DNA of 64,000 nt. It comes from Hippasteria phrygiana (lineage: Eukaryota; Echinodermata; Asteroidea; Valvatida; Goniasteridae). Under the pieces are notes generated by a model. That model was given only the letters and a program-made list of their open reading frames with translations, was not told the DNA's origin and made no database searches. The position numbers were made by a program, and so were the translations under genes. Location: the NCBI GenBank assembly GCA_037893225.1, contig JAZGUH010000145.1, forward strand, positions 496,001 to 560,000. Direction: 5' to 3'. The number at the start of each line of letters is the position of its first letter. Position 1 is the first letter of the stretch. Shown in pieces: positions 34,601 through 44,479 of this stretch.

Positions 34601-34929
34601 TGGTAACGAGGTTGCCATAATGCAGCTCTTTTGTATAATTTGTTGACATCAACTGTGTGGTTTCCATTATCAAACTGGGGGGGATGCTGGGAGGGATGCT
34701 GGCAAAAATTTGACGAAACAAAAATGACAAACCAGACAATATTTTATCATTTTTGTAAATTTGACTGTAATAATTTACGATTAAAACTCAAATAATTTTT
34801 GTTTTTTCTGATAGAAAATGAAAGTTTTGTTAAACTCACTCACCCAGCAACTTACCCACTTTTGAAATCCACTTACCGCCGGCAAAAATCACTTACCACC
34901 GGTAAGTGGGTAAGCGTTAATTTCGAGCC
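31612..34929. mobile_element. ~3.3 kb element with inverted ends, non-coding
   Basis: The left end (AGCCTCGAATTTAAC, then CCCCCACTTACC) is the imperfect inverse of the right end (GGTAAGTGGG, then TAAGCGTTAATTTCGAGCC). Inside each end lies a ~60 bp segment in direct orientation with repeated ACTTACC motifs (31633-31700 and 34837-34900). It interrupts foldback element P. No transposase is recognised in any frame, so it is probably non-autonomous or decayed. A small hairpin lies at 34498-34532 (AATTACCA / TGGTAATT arms). Confidence 0.6.
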
Positions 34930-34951
34930 CCCAACCAGCACATATTTATTC

Positions 34952-35548
34952 TAGGGGTGTGCATTTACGGGTAGTAAAAGAACCGGGTACCTGATTGAAA
35001 AAAAATATGGGTACCCGGGTACCCGTAAAAAAAAACCTTCCAATCCCGGAAGTTGTAATAATGTCTTAATTCTCTGAGATTCAAAAGTCTAATTTCAGAC
35101 AGAAGTCTGAAAAACCTCATGCCTGTGCAGTAAACATGATCACTACTCCGCCACCACATGCTCCGGCACGTGCATGTACCGGCATATCACAAAAGACGCA
35201 AGCTTTATACAGTTGTATTTATTGTGGAATGAGGCATGCTATTATGTCTCATCGAGGCTCTTTATCCATACCCAGACTACAAAAACCACAACCTGCAAAT
35301 TCCCTTTATTGTCAATTTTCGTGAGCTTCATAAACATGAAATCTGTGCTGGTTTCGCAAGTACAATGTAGTCTGGTTTTAATTTTGAAAATTCCTGACAA
35401 ATAACATTCGAAACCTTTCCTTTTTCATTTCCTGGGAAGTTACTATGCGATAATGTAAAGTTGTACGGGTACTCGATTCCATATTTTGGAACCAGTTCCT
35501 GACATGAACGGTCGGGCATTCGTGTACCGGTTCCGATGCACACCCCTA
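34952..35548. mobile_element. hAT-type non-autonomous transposon, 597 bp
   Basis: The ends TAGGGGTGTGCAT and ATGCACACCCCTA form perfect 13 bp terminal inverted repeats. They are flanked by an exact 8 bp target duplication ATTTATTC (34944-34951 and 35549-35556). Both features are diagnostic of the hAT superfamily. The uninterrupted target is present in sister copies (28311 and 38477). Near the left end is a GGGTACCCGGGTACCC palindrome. There is no transposase. Confidence 0.92.
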
Positions 35549-35589
35549 ATTTATTCCCTTAAACAACATTCAATTGAAGAATGTGTCCC

Positions 35590-36930
35590 ACTAAAACTAA
35601 TGCTGGACTATCAATCCAAAATCCAACTACAAAGCAAGGAAGATATAAAATATCGCTCTTCTAGATGGCGCATAAAGTCAAAAGATTATACAAAAATAGA
35701 AGAAAGAATACAAGTAAAACTCCAAACTAAATCGCTACTGAATTCTTCACCGAAAAGAATGAGAATTAATTCTACTCAGTGATCAAAACGAAAATAAAAA
35801 AGGCTGACCGATACATTTATCAAACTTGTTATGAATATAAAACGGGTAGAAATTATAGTTATAAGCAAAACAAAACAAAATACTTCAAAATGGAAAGAAA
35901 CACGTGTTTCGGAGTCATCCACAGCAGTGACAAAAAATCTAAAGTCATCACTAGGAGTGTAAAAAATGAGTCGAGAAAACTAATTGCAAAAATTAACAGC
36001 TACATAAATTTCAATATCCCTGATTTTGTAACCAAATACACCCAAATAATGGAAAAACTCACCAGAACGGAATAGCAGACGAGTCAATCAAGGCATGGTT
36101 GGGCTGGGGGAAATTTTTGCTGTTCCCTCTTCACTGCCTGTCTACTGAATGGCATGCACCACACACTAGGATAGGAACATTCTTAAGTGTTTATGTAATC
36201 TGGGGGGAAGGCCACTCTTGTTACCATGTGAAGCGCAGAGGAATCTTCACCAGGGCGAGTCTTAGTCAAAACAAAAAAATGCACAGGGGAACTACTCCTA
36301 TAACAAAACAAAAAAAGGAATTAAAAAAAACAGCTAAGGGAAATTTGCCACCATTACACTAGCAGCGTTCCAAATTCTGGAAGAATTCATATCGAATGAT
36401 TCTGAAGTTTCGCCAGTGATATGTGGGATCATTGGGAACCTTGTTGAAAAGCCGACTCAGTTGGCAATTAAGGTTGAGACGTGTGGAACCTGTGGCAGTG
36501 GCATACTGCATTACATATGAATTATTTGTAAAACATTGGTATATAGGCCTAAACTTCTTAACCGATAAAAACCTCCTGTGCAATGTCGTCTGTTGTTGTC
36601 ACGGAAAGTTTTAGCCCCGACTGAAGCGTGACGTTTATAGTTGTCAGCCATTTTGAAAATATTAGCGAACGTCTTTCAAGGTCGTTCGCCTTATGTTGCT
36701 AACGTTCGCCAACATTGATAGCGCACAATCCGTTCCGCTCGCTTTTGTTGGCAAATGTTGGCCAACGTTGGCAATGTTCGTGTGAGTGGAACGCACCCCC
36801 AGTACCAATCCATCTGAAATGTTGTCATCTACGAGACAGTTGTATCTGAGGACCTCTAAAAATGATGTGGCTTATTCAATTACAACAATCAAAATAAGCA
36901 CACGGGAATATCATGAATAAAATCACTGTT
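35590..36930. other. Unit-2-specific region, nothing firmly recognised
   Basis: After ~35590 homology to the sister units is lost. Two Lys-rich AT-rich frames (to 35782, and 35779-36075) look weakly coding but lack a recognised motif and lie in different frames. At 36690-36780, mirrored GTTGGC/GCCAAC-type motifs suggest a small foldback. Confidence 0.35.
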
Positions 36931-36943
36931 TAACAGTGATTTT
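36919..36943. repeat. 25 bp perfect palindrome
   Basis: AAAATCACTGTT and its inverse flank a single central base. It directly precedes the left arm of the tRNA-like inverted repeat at 36949. Confidence 0.8.
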
Positions 36944-36948
36944 ATGCA

Positions 36949-37190
36949 CTCTACCAACTGAGCTATCTTGCCCTATGTTGGCGGTCTCCCAAATTGTCAG
37001 TATCTTTGTTCGGGGGCGCCCGTTGAGTGATCCCCACAATGTCGCTTCCCAGGTTGCATCGTAAAATTGGGTGTGATCCCTGGCTATACGGCATTCTGGG
37101 TTGATGACTTCTGACTAGCGCCCACTCGAACAAAGATACTGACAATTTGGGAGACCACCAGGATAGAGCAAGATAGCTCAGTTGGTAGTG
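36949..37190. repeat. Inverted repeat with tRNA-like ends
   Basis: Arms 36949-37020 and 37117-37190 are ~72 bp inverted repeats. Each has a tRNA 5' half (GGCAAGATAGCTCAGTTGGTA or AGCAAGATAGCTCAGTTGGTA) pointing outward, then GTCTCCCAAATTGTCAGTAT or its inverse. The ~95 bp centre reads from GTTGAGTGATCCCC to CTTCTGACT. Duplication A copy 1 (25396) contains only the right half. Confidence 0.8.
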
Positions 37191-37648
37191 CACCGATACG
37201 GTATTCCGGAGGTCGCAGGTTCCAATCCCACTCCTGCCAGTTTTCTTTGTTCACTTTGAAAATGTATTCAAATTTACCTAGTCAGTTTCCCTTGTTTATT
37301 TGACAAATTATTTTTATTTGTTTGAAGTCTCATGATAGAAGTTTTTATTCTTCCTTGTTAAGTACCTGTAGTTGCCTTCAAAAGTGTTCACCATGGCAAA
37401 GTAGCACAGCACTGGGTTTATTCATGGAACAAAAACCTATTGTTGAATGTGTGTTGTTTTGTTCATTGAACAGTGACTGTGCTGAGGTAGATTGTCACCC
37501 TAAAGGACCCGATGATGCAGTCGCACAAAGGCTGTGGGAGGAAAGTGCCAGGCTTGTGGGACTTGATCAATATACCAGAATAGAGAAACAAATATCAGAC
37601 CAGTCAGGTGGAACAAGTAGAGACAGGAGTCAACAAAGTCAATCATGA
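37060..37648 (+). repeat. Segmental duplication A, copy 2
   Basis: Matches 25396-26013. It ends at AACAAAGTCAATCATGATGG and passes directly into unit 3 of the TRIM duplication (from ~37658). In copy 1 a different sequence follows, so the join is a recombination breakpoint. Confidence 0.85.
37167..37238 (+). ncRNA. tRNA-like sequence, copy 2
   Basis: 72 nt with A box TAGCTCAGTTGGTAGTGCA and B-box-like GGTTCCAATCC. The acceptor is AGCAAGA/TCCTGCC. It has decayed at different positions from the copy at 25504. It is probably not a functional tRNA. Confidence 0.4.
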
Positions 37649-37657
37649 TGGGATGGG

Positions 37658-39054
37658 ATGTTAGGTAACAATAGTCTGGAGAGTGTATAGGGTTTTGGGA
37701 CAAAGGGGGGGGGGGGGGTACCCCTCTGCCCCATATCGTGCAGGGTGTATGCCAGAGCTCGCCTGGATTCAGGCAAGCAATGTGCACTTGGCCAGCTGCC
37801 AAGTGTTCGTGCTCCAATATTATTGCTATAAAAAAAAAGCCCAGACGTCGCTAGACTCTTTTCAAAGGGGATGTTGTCACATGGTTTGAGCAAACCCAAC
37901 CCCACAACTGAAGATGTGCACAAATGTAACGACGTCATGATGACATCTTCTGGTATCAAATTTCAAGCAGAAAACCACATATCGAGCACATTTGTGAAAC
38001 ATCATACTGTATCTCATGAAGTACAACTCACAGGCTTTTCACATTTAAATACTCAAACAATTTTTAATCAAACACAATTAAATGTATACATCTATTGTAG
38101 GCCTATATGGTTAAATATTCAGCTTTCCAGTATAAGGCTATCGCTGATTTACGGGATAGGCACGAAACCCATGAAAAAAAAAACCGTAAGGCACGAACCA
38201 TTAAATAGCTAAAGGTTGTTTTACAAAACAAGGTAAGAATTTTGAACACAATCATTGGAAATTTATAATTTTTGAGTTGTTTCGGGGATTTTTGCTGAAT
38301 TATATAAAATGGTATTTATGAATGGGAATAAATATGTGCTGGGCCAGTTTTAAACAAGTACGTTTGAAACCGCCTTGGGCCAGCGCTTGATAATTACCGT
38401 CGGATCAGGTCATTATCAAGCATCCAGGCCCCAAGGCGGTTTTAAACATACTTGTTTAAAACCGGCCCAGCACATATTTATTCCCTTAAACAACGTTCAA
38501 TTGAAGAATGTCTCGCCCGATCACCTCATGTTTTTGTAATAAAACAAACACAAAACCTCTAGTTTGTTTTTACTTCTATTTTTAGATTATGCCAGGCAAT
38601 ATTTGTGTTTTAGTGATGTGATTCCCCAAATCACTTCATCAGAACATGAACAAATTACGTTTTTGATTTATTTTCTTTCCCCTTTTTCATTTTCATGGCT
38701 TTTTAAAAATGGAAATGCTGTTGTTAAAAAGGAAGCAGACGGGAATGCTAAACATTTTGTTGTTTTGGTGCGGCATTATTTGTGGTTCAAAATACAAGGT
38801 ACAAGTACCACACAAACATGTCTGTTGACACAGAGGGTAAATTGGTAGTACACTAAATGTATGATCTGTACGGCACATAAAAAAAAACCAAAGAATTATT
38901 TTTGGAATCATGTCACGTTACGTGATGACGATTCTTTGTTTGTCAAGCGCCATCTTTCTGGAATCCGCCCCTCATTTTATGCTACTGTGCTGATTTTTTT
39001 CAACAGATTGTCTTCAGGTGACTCTCACAACGACTTGATAGTTTCAATTTCTGA
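37658..39054 (+). repeat. Segmental duplication, unit 3 (upstream of intact TRIM)
   Basis: Matches 27523-28886 with a 14-base G run at 37705-37718. It contains foldback element P copy 2 at 38327-38482, whose 52 bp arms are conserved but whose centre is about twice as long as in copy 1. Confidence 0.85.
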
Positions 39055-41160
39055 TAAGGTTTAACCGATGATCGGATCGGACATCGGATCGGGCCGATGT
39101 TTGGCAATATCGGCAAAACATCGGATCGGCAAAATTTGTAAGGTTTAACCGATGACGAACCGATGTTCGGCAATGTCAATTAGCAAACTTTATACTCGAT
39201 TTAATCATACACAAATGTCATGTTTTTTTTATTAGAGCTCGAGTAAAAACGATGTTTTATGTGTGTGTGAAAAATGAACAGTTTTATGCTCCGATGTATT
39301 ATCATACCGGTGTAAATAACTCCGAGCTCCGCGTCCATGCGATCCGCACTATCTGCACCGCATGCGTGAAAACTCAGTGCCCGAAGACAACGAAGCTAGC
39401 AGTCAGTGCATGACTGTACTGGTCTACTGAACGTCATGAACGGAGTCGGGGAACTGCACTGTCTGAAGCCACGACGCGTTGTAGACTTTAGTTCAGCCGA
39501 TCACATGTCTTTTGCATGCACAGCATTGGCGATATGTGTGCACCGTGTAATGTTATATACAGCGTGAATACAAAAATACCCTGGAAAAAAAGACCAGCAT
39601 AGACGCCCTAATGGGGAATTCCCTTCACGTGTGCCAATTTTGCTGGACTGAAGCTTGGATTGAATTGAATTGAAATCACTGGAAGTTCGGCGTCGTATTT
39701 TTACGACCGCAAATTTTTCAACGTACATGTAAATAAATGCCTGGATTAGTTTTGCCCATTGTCCTAATTTGTTCTCCATTTCAACTTCTATCCAACAACC
39801 AGCAGTGTTCAAATAAAATTTAATATGGTCGGTTGGTAGGCATAACATGTTAATTTTCTACCTCCATGCTAAAGGTGAGAATAATTAACGCAATACCTGT
39901 GTTAGAGGGGTCCCGAAACGAAGTACATGTACACATTTTGAGATGCTTTGTGAGACATATGCCTGATGAATTTTATTTGATACGAGCATTGCAAAGTGGA
40001 AAATAAAATTTACGTATTGTAAAAATAATCAGCTTCCTTCCTATTTCTTTAAAACTGTAAACTTGTATGGTTAAGTCAAAACTCTCGTGTTGTGAATAAT
40101 CGACCTTTTTATTCAGAACAAAGATAGATACATGATTGATAGCCTATTAATCAGCAAAAGCAATAAACTAAACAAAATAAATATGAAACTGCGATCACCA
40201 TATCACAAACTGCACGCACAGAGTGCCGCGATACGAAAGCAGTCCATGCCGTACAACGCGCGGGCGTGACCGGCCAACTGACAGCTCCATGCACGGTGCG
40301 TCACCGTAACACGTTGGCGAAACGTGAAATTATACACACAGCCGTTTATCACGCACATCACTCAACCACTGGTCCACTTCTTGTCGCAATTTTTTTGATT
40401 AAAACACATCCTGATTTTGACTATCCTTGTTGGTCCGATTCTTTGTTAGTTTTCGCCGGGATTTTATGAACAAATCTTGTCGAGTGGGCCTACTTACGAA
40501 GTTCTAGAATCTTCGTCAAAGCATGGTGTTGCATGAATAAACACCCCCAACAACGGACCCGCTCTGCGCAATGCGCAGGCGCAGACGTTTTTTCCCCATG
40601 ATGATCGAGCCTGTACTTATTTTGCCGCATGCGCACGTACTCCCGGCCGAACATCGACAAGATGTACACGATCTTTGAGTTACGCATAGTTTCACATGTC
40701 GGCAAGTACCGCTACTATATGGGAATTCCGGACGCCCGGTCGGCAATTCCTATTATGATCGGAAATCGGTATCGTAGAATTAATTTGTCTTCCTCTACCT
40801 AATAACATTTTATGGCTTTCGAAAATAGGGTGACCCGAACTGAAGGCATTTTTTTGTTTGGCCCGATTTATTACTGTGTTAAGGGAGTCGTGGTTTGTCT
40901 TGCGTATTGTCACTGTTGGTTGATGGGCGCAATCGGTCGATCGTGCTGCGCTATCAGTCGATTCTGACGGATATCTTGGACTTTACTTACCTTTCAAAAA
41001 AATCCTCTAGAGCCGTGAATTAGAAAGAAAATGTGTTTGACTGGTACATGGTGGCAGCGCGATCGGTCCATAGCGTCACGATCTACCGATAGCGCAGCAC
41101 GATTTTTTGACGTTTTTGATGGCATTGTTTATGTCGATTAGAAACATCGGTTGAACCTTA
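39055..41160. mobile_element. hAT-like element, 2,106 bp, transposase not recognised
   Basis: TAAGGTTTAACCGATG at the left is matched by the inverse of TAAGGTTCAACCGATG at the right (one mismatch in 16). An exact 8 bp duplication ATTTCTGA flanks it (39047-39054 and 41161-41168). The empty site is at 28879-28886. Near the left end is a short cluster of ATCGGATCGG motifs. The open frames inside are short and carry no transposase motif, so it is probably a deletion derivative or a non-autonomous family member. Confidence 0.88.
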
Positions 41161-41457
41161 ATTTCTGAGGTAGGAAATATTTTCAGTTTTGAACAGGGTC
41201 TGGAGGGCCTGATATTTACTGACAGAATTCAACTACTTTGACTGCACTTTCCCAGTGCAGCCAGAACCGATCTTCAATTTCGGACTGGTTAATACTCGGT
41301 GTTGTGACAACGTAACAACAAAATTAACCTATCTCCTAAAATAATTGGTCAGATAATTTTCTGAAGTGTTCCTTCTGCTTTTAAAATCGTCAGTCATCAT
41401 TATTATATAAATACCTGGTTTGAATCTTTTACACATCATTTCTCTCAATAGATTAAA

Positions 41458-42730
41458 ATGGCTGCAGCTCTAGAGAACATCGTGCGACATGTTGAATGTA
41501 GTATCTGCCAAGACAGGTACGCACAACCCAAGATACTTGACTGTCTGCACAGCTTCTGTGAGAAATGTCTGGAGAAATACTACACAAGTAGCTATGGAGG
41601 TACTTTAAAGATTCCCTGTCCTGAATGTCGACAAGAGACGGTACTTCCAGAGACGCGCATTCAAGGGCTGAAAACAAACTTCCATTTGATGGGTATAGTT
41701 GAGGAGATCTCACTGCAGGAAAAGGTGGCAAGTTCAGGAAACACAAAGGTCCTCTGTGAGATCTGTGACGAGGGAAATGAGGCCATGCATCGATGTCTGG
41801 ACTGTGCACAGAACATCTGCTTAAACTGTCGCAAGACTCACCTGCGATGTACTGCTACATCAAGCCACACGGTAGCTACTTTGGAAGACATTCGCCAAGG
41901 AAAGGTGGAAGTGAGAAAACCAGCAGAAGCATCTAAATGTCACAAACATGAGGGTCAGGTGAAGCAGTTCTATTGTGAGACGTGTGAGGAGTTAATCTGC
42001 GGAAATTGTACTATCATAGACCATCGTGAGCCACAACATCATCACGTTTATTCGGGAGAAGCATCTCACAAAAGAAAAAAGTCATTGAAGGAGATGTTGC
42101 CTAATTTAAACACAGACATAAACAAACTGAAACAGTCTTTAGCTGCAACATCTCAAGCTAAGCAGAGGTTCACAAAGAACATATTGATGACTCTAAAAAA
42201 TGTGCAGGATAAAGCAACTAAGATCAGAGACGAGGTAACAGCTCAAGAGAAGAAGTTGACTGATGACATCAAGCAGCTTCAACAGAATCGGAATAAAGTA
42301 TTTGATGAGCAGGAGAAAACAGTGAGTATGATGCTACAAAGACAGCAACATTCACTGGAGACAGCCAAAGATGTCACCAATACTGCATCAGACAGCGACT
42401 TCCTTTCCCTCTATCCTATAATCAGCAAAGACTTGAAATCACTGAGCGGTCAAAATGCTCCCAAGATTGATCACAAGCTTTCATATCTGAGATTCACTCC
42501 GGGTCAGAGGAATGGTGACATCAATCTTGGCAAGTTGGAGGTGGAAGTTGGCAAGTGGGAGCTGTGTCGTGAGTTCGGCAAAGAGGGGAAGAGTCCAGGA
42601 GAGTTCAATGGGGCTGGAGGCATTGCTGCTACTCAACCTGGTGAGATTGCTGTGGCAGACTGCCTCAACAAGCGAGTGACAATCTGCAACACCGAGGGAC
42701 ACTACAAAAGAAACATTCCACTACCAGAAT
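41458..42730 (+). CDS. TRIM-family E3 ubiquitin ligase, coding exon 1
   Basis: Residues 1-424 of a predicted 631. C3HC4 RING at 14-57 (C14, C17, C29, H31, C34, C37, C54, C57), which recruits E2-ubiquitin. B-box 1 at 100-137 (CEICDEGNEAMHRCLDC). B-box 2 at 161-197 (CHKHEGQVKQFYCETC). Coiled coil ~205-335. NHL-like beta-propeller start from ~375 (GEFNGAGGIAATQPGEIAVAD). The ATG follows an acceptor-like TTTCTCTCAATAG by six bases, suggesting an upstream non-coding exon. The exon ends at AAT before GTAAGT (42731), in phase 1. The set RING/B-box/B-box/coiled coil/NHL resembles the TRIM2/3/32/71-like proteins, which are expanded in invertebrate deuterostomes. Orthology and substrate are unknown. 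Confidence 0.88.
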
Positions 42731-43594
42731 GTAAGTTTCCTGCTTGTACAACTTTATTATTGGACATGTGTATAGACCTGTGAGGAGGGAGGTACAGGCA
42801 CTCTCCCACTCTCAAAATAAAAAAAAAATATAACCGACACAAACACCCCAAACAAATACAAAACTAAAAAGTAACAATCCCTATTTATTATTTTTTTCTT
42901 ATTTTTATTTGCCTATTTGAAAATGCAAACAAATAGATGTCCGCGCCCCAAAATAAAGAAATCAAACAAAGTTCACAAAAACCAAACTCCTGAAAGTAGA
43001 AACTGTCCACATCTTTTGGTATTAAAATTTTTAGAATATGTATTTTTGATTTCTTTAGAATACTAACAGACCAAAAAACAAGGCCGCCACCCCGAATAAA
43101 TGAAATAATACAAACAAATAAAATTATATAAAATTAATAAATGTACACAAATAAAGAAACATTAAAAAGTAAAAAATAGAAAAATAAAAATGTCGATGTT
43201 TGTTACTGTAACAAACATTGACATTTAATTTTGAATTTATTTTGAGAATGTTAAGAAAATTAAGAAATAAATAAAACAAACAAAAAAGAAACAACTTAAC
43301 AAATAATATAAATAAAAAATCAGACAAGTGGCAAAAGTCTACGTTTTTGTTAATTTTTTCTTAATGTATCAATTGATCAATGAAATATTTCTTTTTACAA
43401 TACTTAAATTTCCCTCGAGTCTAAACTTTTGTGTTATGATATGCATGAATTGTGTTTGTACATAAATGCTACTGAATGCACTGTGCACTGACTGCACACG
43501 GTTTTTTTATACCCAAAATTCACAACATATCTGATGGGACTGAAACATACAAGTAAATAAAATAAATATTTTATGTTGTATGTTATTCCCCCAG
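42731..43594 (+). other. TRIM intron
   Basis: 864 bp, very AT-rich, from GTAAGT to a CCCCCAG acceptor. Joining at these sites keeps the reading frame open. Positions 43186-43225 contain a small inverted pair (TGTCGATGTTTGTTAC / GTAACAAACATTGACA). No other feature is seen. Confidence 0.8.
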
Positions 43595-44217
43595 ATGCAG
43601 TGGATATTGAAGCTGTCCACAATCATGACAACCAGTTTGTGGTTGTTGACACGTCCAATTACGTCAAGGTGTTCAATAAGGACAACAAGCTGGCCTTCCA
43701 GTTCTCCACAGTGCCACAGAGTGAGGTTGACAAGACAGAAGTGGACCTGCGGGGTGTAGCAGTCAAGAAGGATGGTACCATCATAGTGGGTGATATCAAG
43801 AGGAATGTACTAACTGAACACACACCAACTAATGGTTCACTCATATCCACCATACCAGTGAATACTCCACCTAACTTCCTGGCTGTTGACAGCTGCACTG
43901 ATAGAGTTGTGATTAGTGGAGATGAGGGACGAGTGGATGTTGCTGATAGGAATGGTGTTACAGAATTCACCATCAAACCAACCATCGATGGTCAGTCAGT
44001 GAGATACACCCGGGGTTTCTGCTGTGACAGCTCAGGTATCTACGTTGCAATGGGCAGTGATCTTCGCACTGGTCACATTCACCACTATGATGTAGACGGT
44101 GGTTTTCTTGGTTGCCTTGCGCAGGGTCTGTACAGCCCACATGGAATCACATTCACAGCAGATGGGCAGATGGCAGTGGCTGACTGGCACTCAGTCAAGA
44201 TGTATCACAAGGTGTGA
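43595..44217 (+). CDS. TRIM-family E3 ubiquitin ligase, coding exon 2
   Basis: Last 207 residues of the predicted protein, entirely the NHL-like propeller expected to bind RNA or protein substrates. Repeated blades read as HNHDNQFVVVDTSNYVKVF, DLRGVAVKKDGTIIVGDI, NFLAVDSCTDRVVISGDE and HGITFTADGQMAVADWHSV. The stop is TGA at 44215-44217. The ATG at 43595 belongs to the exon but is not the start of translation. No lesion is found in either exon. An AATAAA lies 257 bp past the stop. Confidence 0.85.
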
Positions 44218-44473
44218 AGTCATCTGACATGGCCCTGATGAGTAATCTCATTCATCACAGCAGCAAAGGTCGACGGTGAAATGGTTAACCACACATAGGG
44301 TATACGGACATGAGGGGGTACCTCTTGGTCCCATATCTTGCTGGGTATAATCCTTATTATGATACTCCTTACATTCACAAAGAACCAAATGAATACAAAC
44401 CAGAGTCGTTGCGTGAGTTTTATGAATAATCACGTTTATTGCAAATTGTCATAGACGACACGAAAAATTAAAG

Positions 44474-44479
44474 AATAAA
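44474..44479 (+). promoter_or_regulatory. Candidate polyadenylation signal of the TRIM gene
   Basis: AATAAA 257 bp after the TRIM stop codon; the only support is position. A diverged copy of the duplication-unit segment (GGTATACGGACATGAGGGGG) lies just upstream at 44297. Confidence 0.3.

Noticed and set aside
39501..40913. Transposase inside the 2.1 kb hAT-like element
   Set aside because: The frames are under 120 codons, on different strands, and show no hAT catalytic or dimerisation motif.
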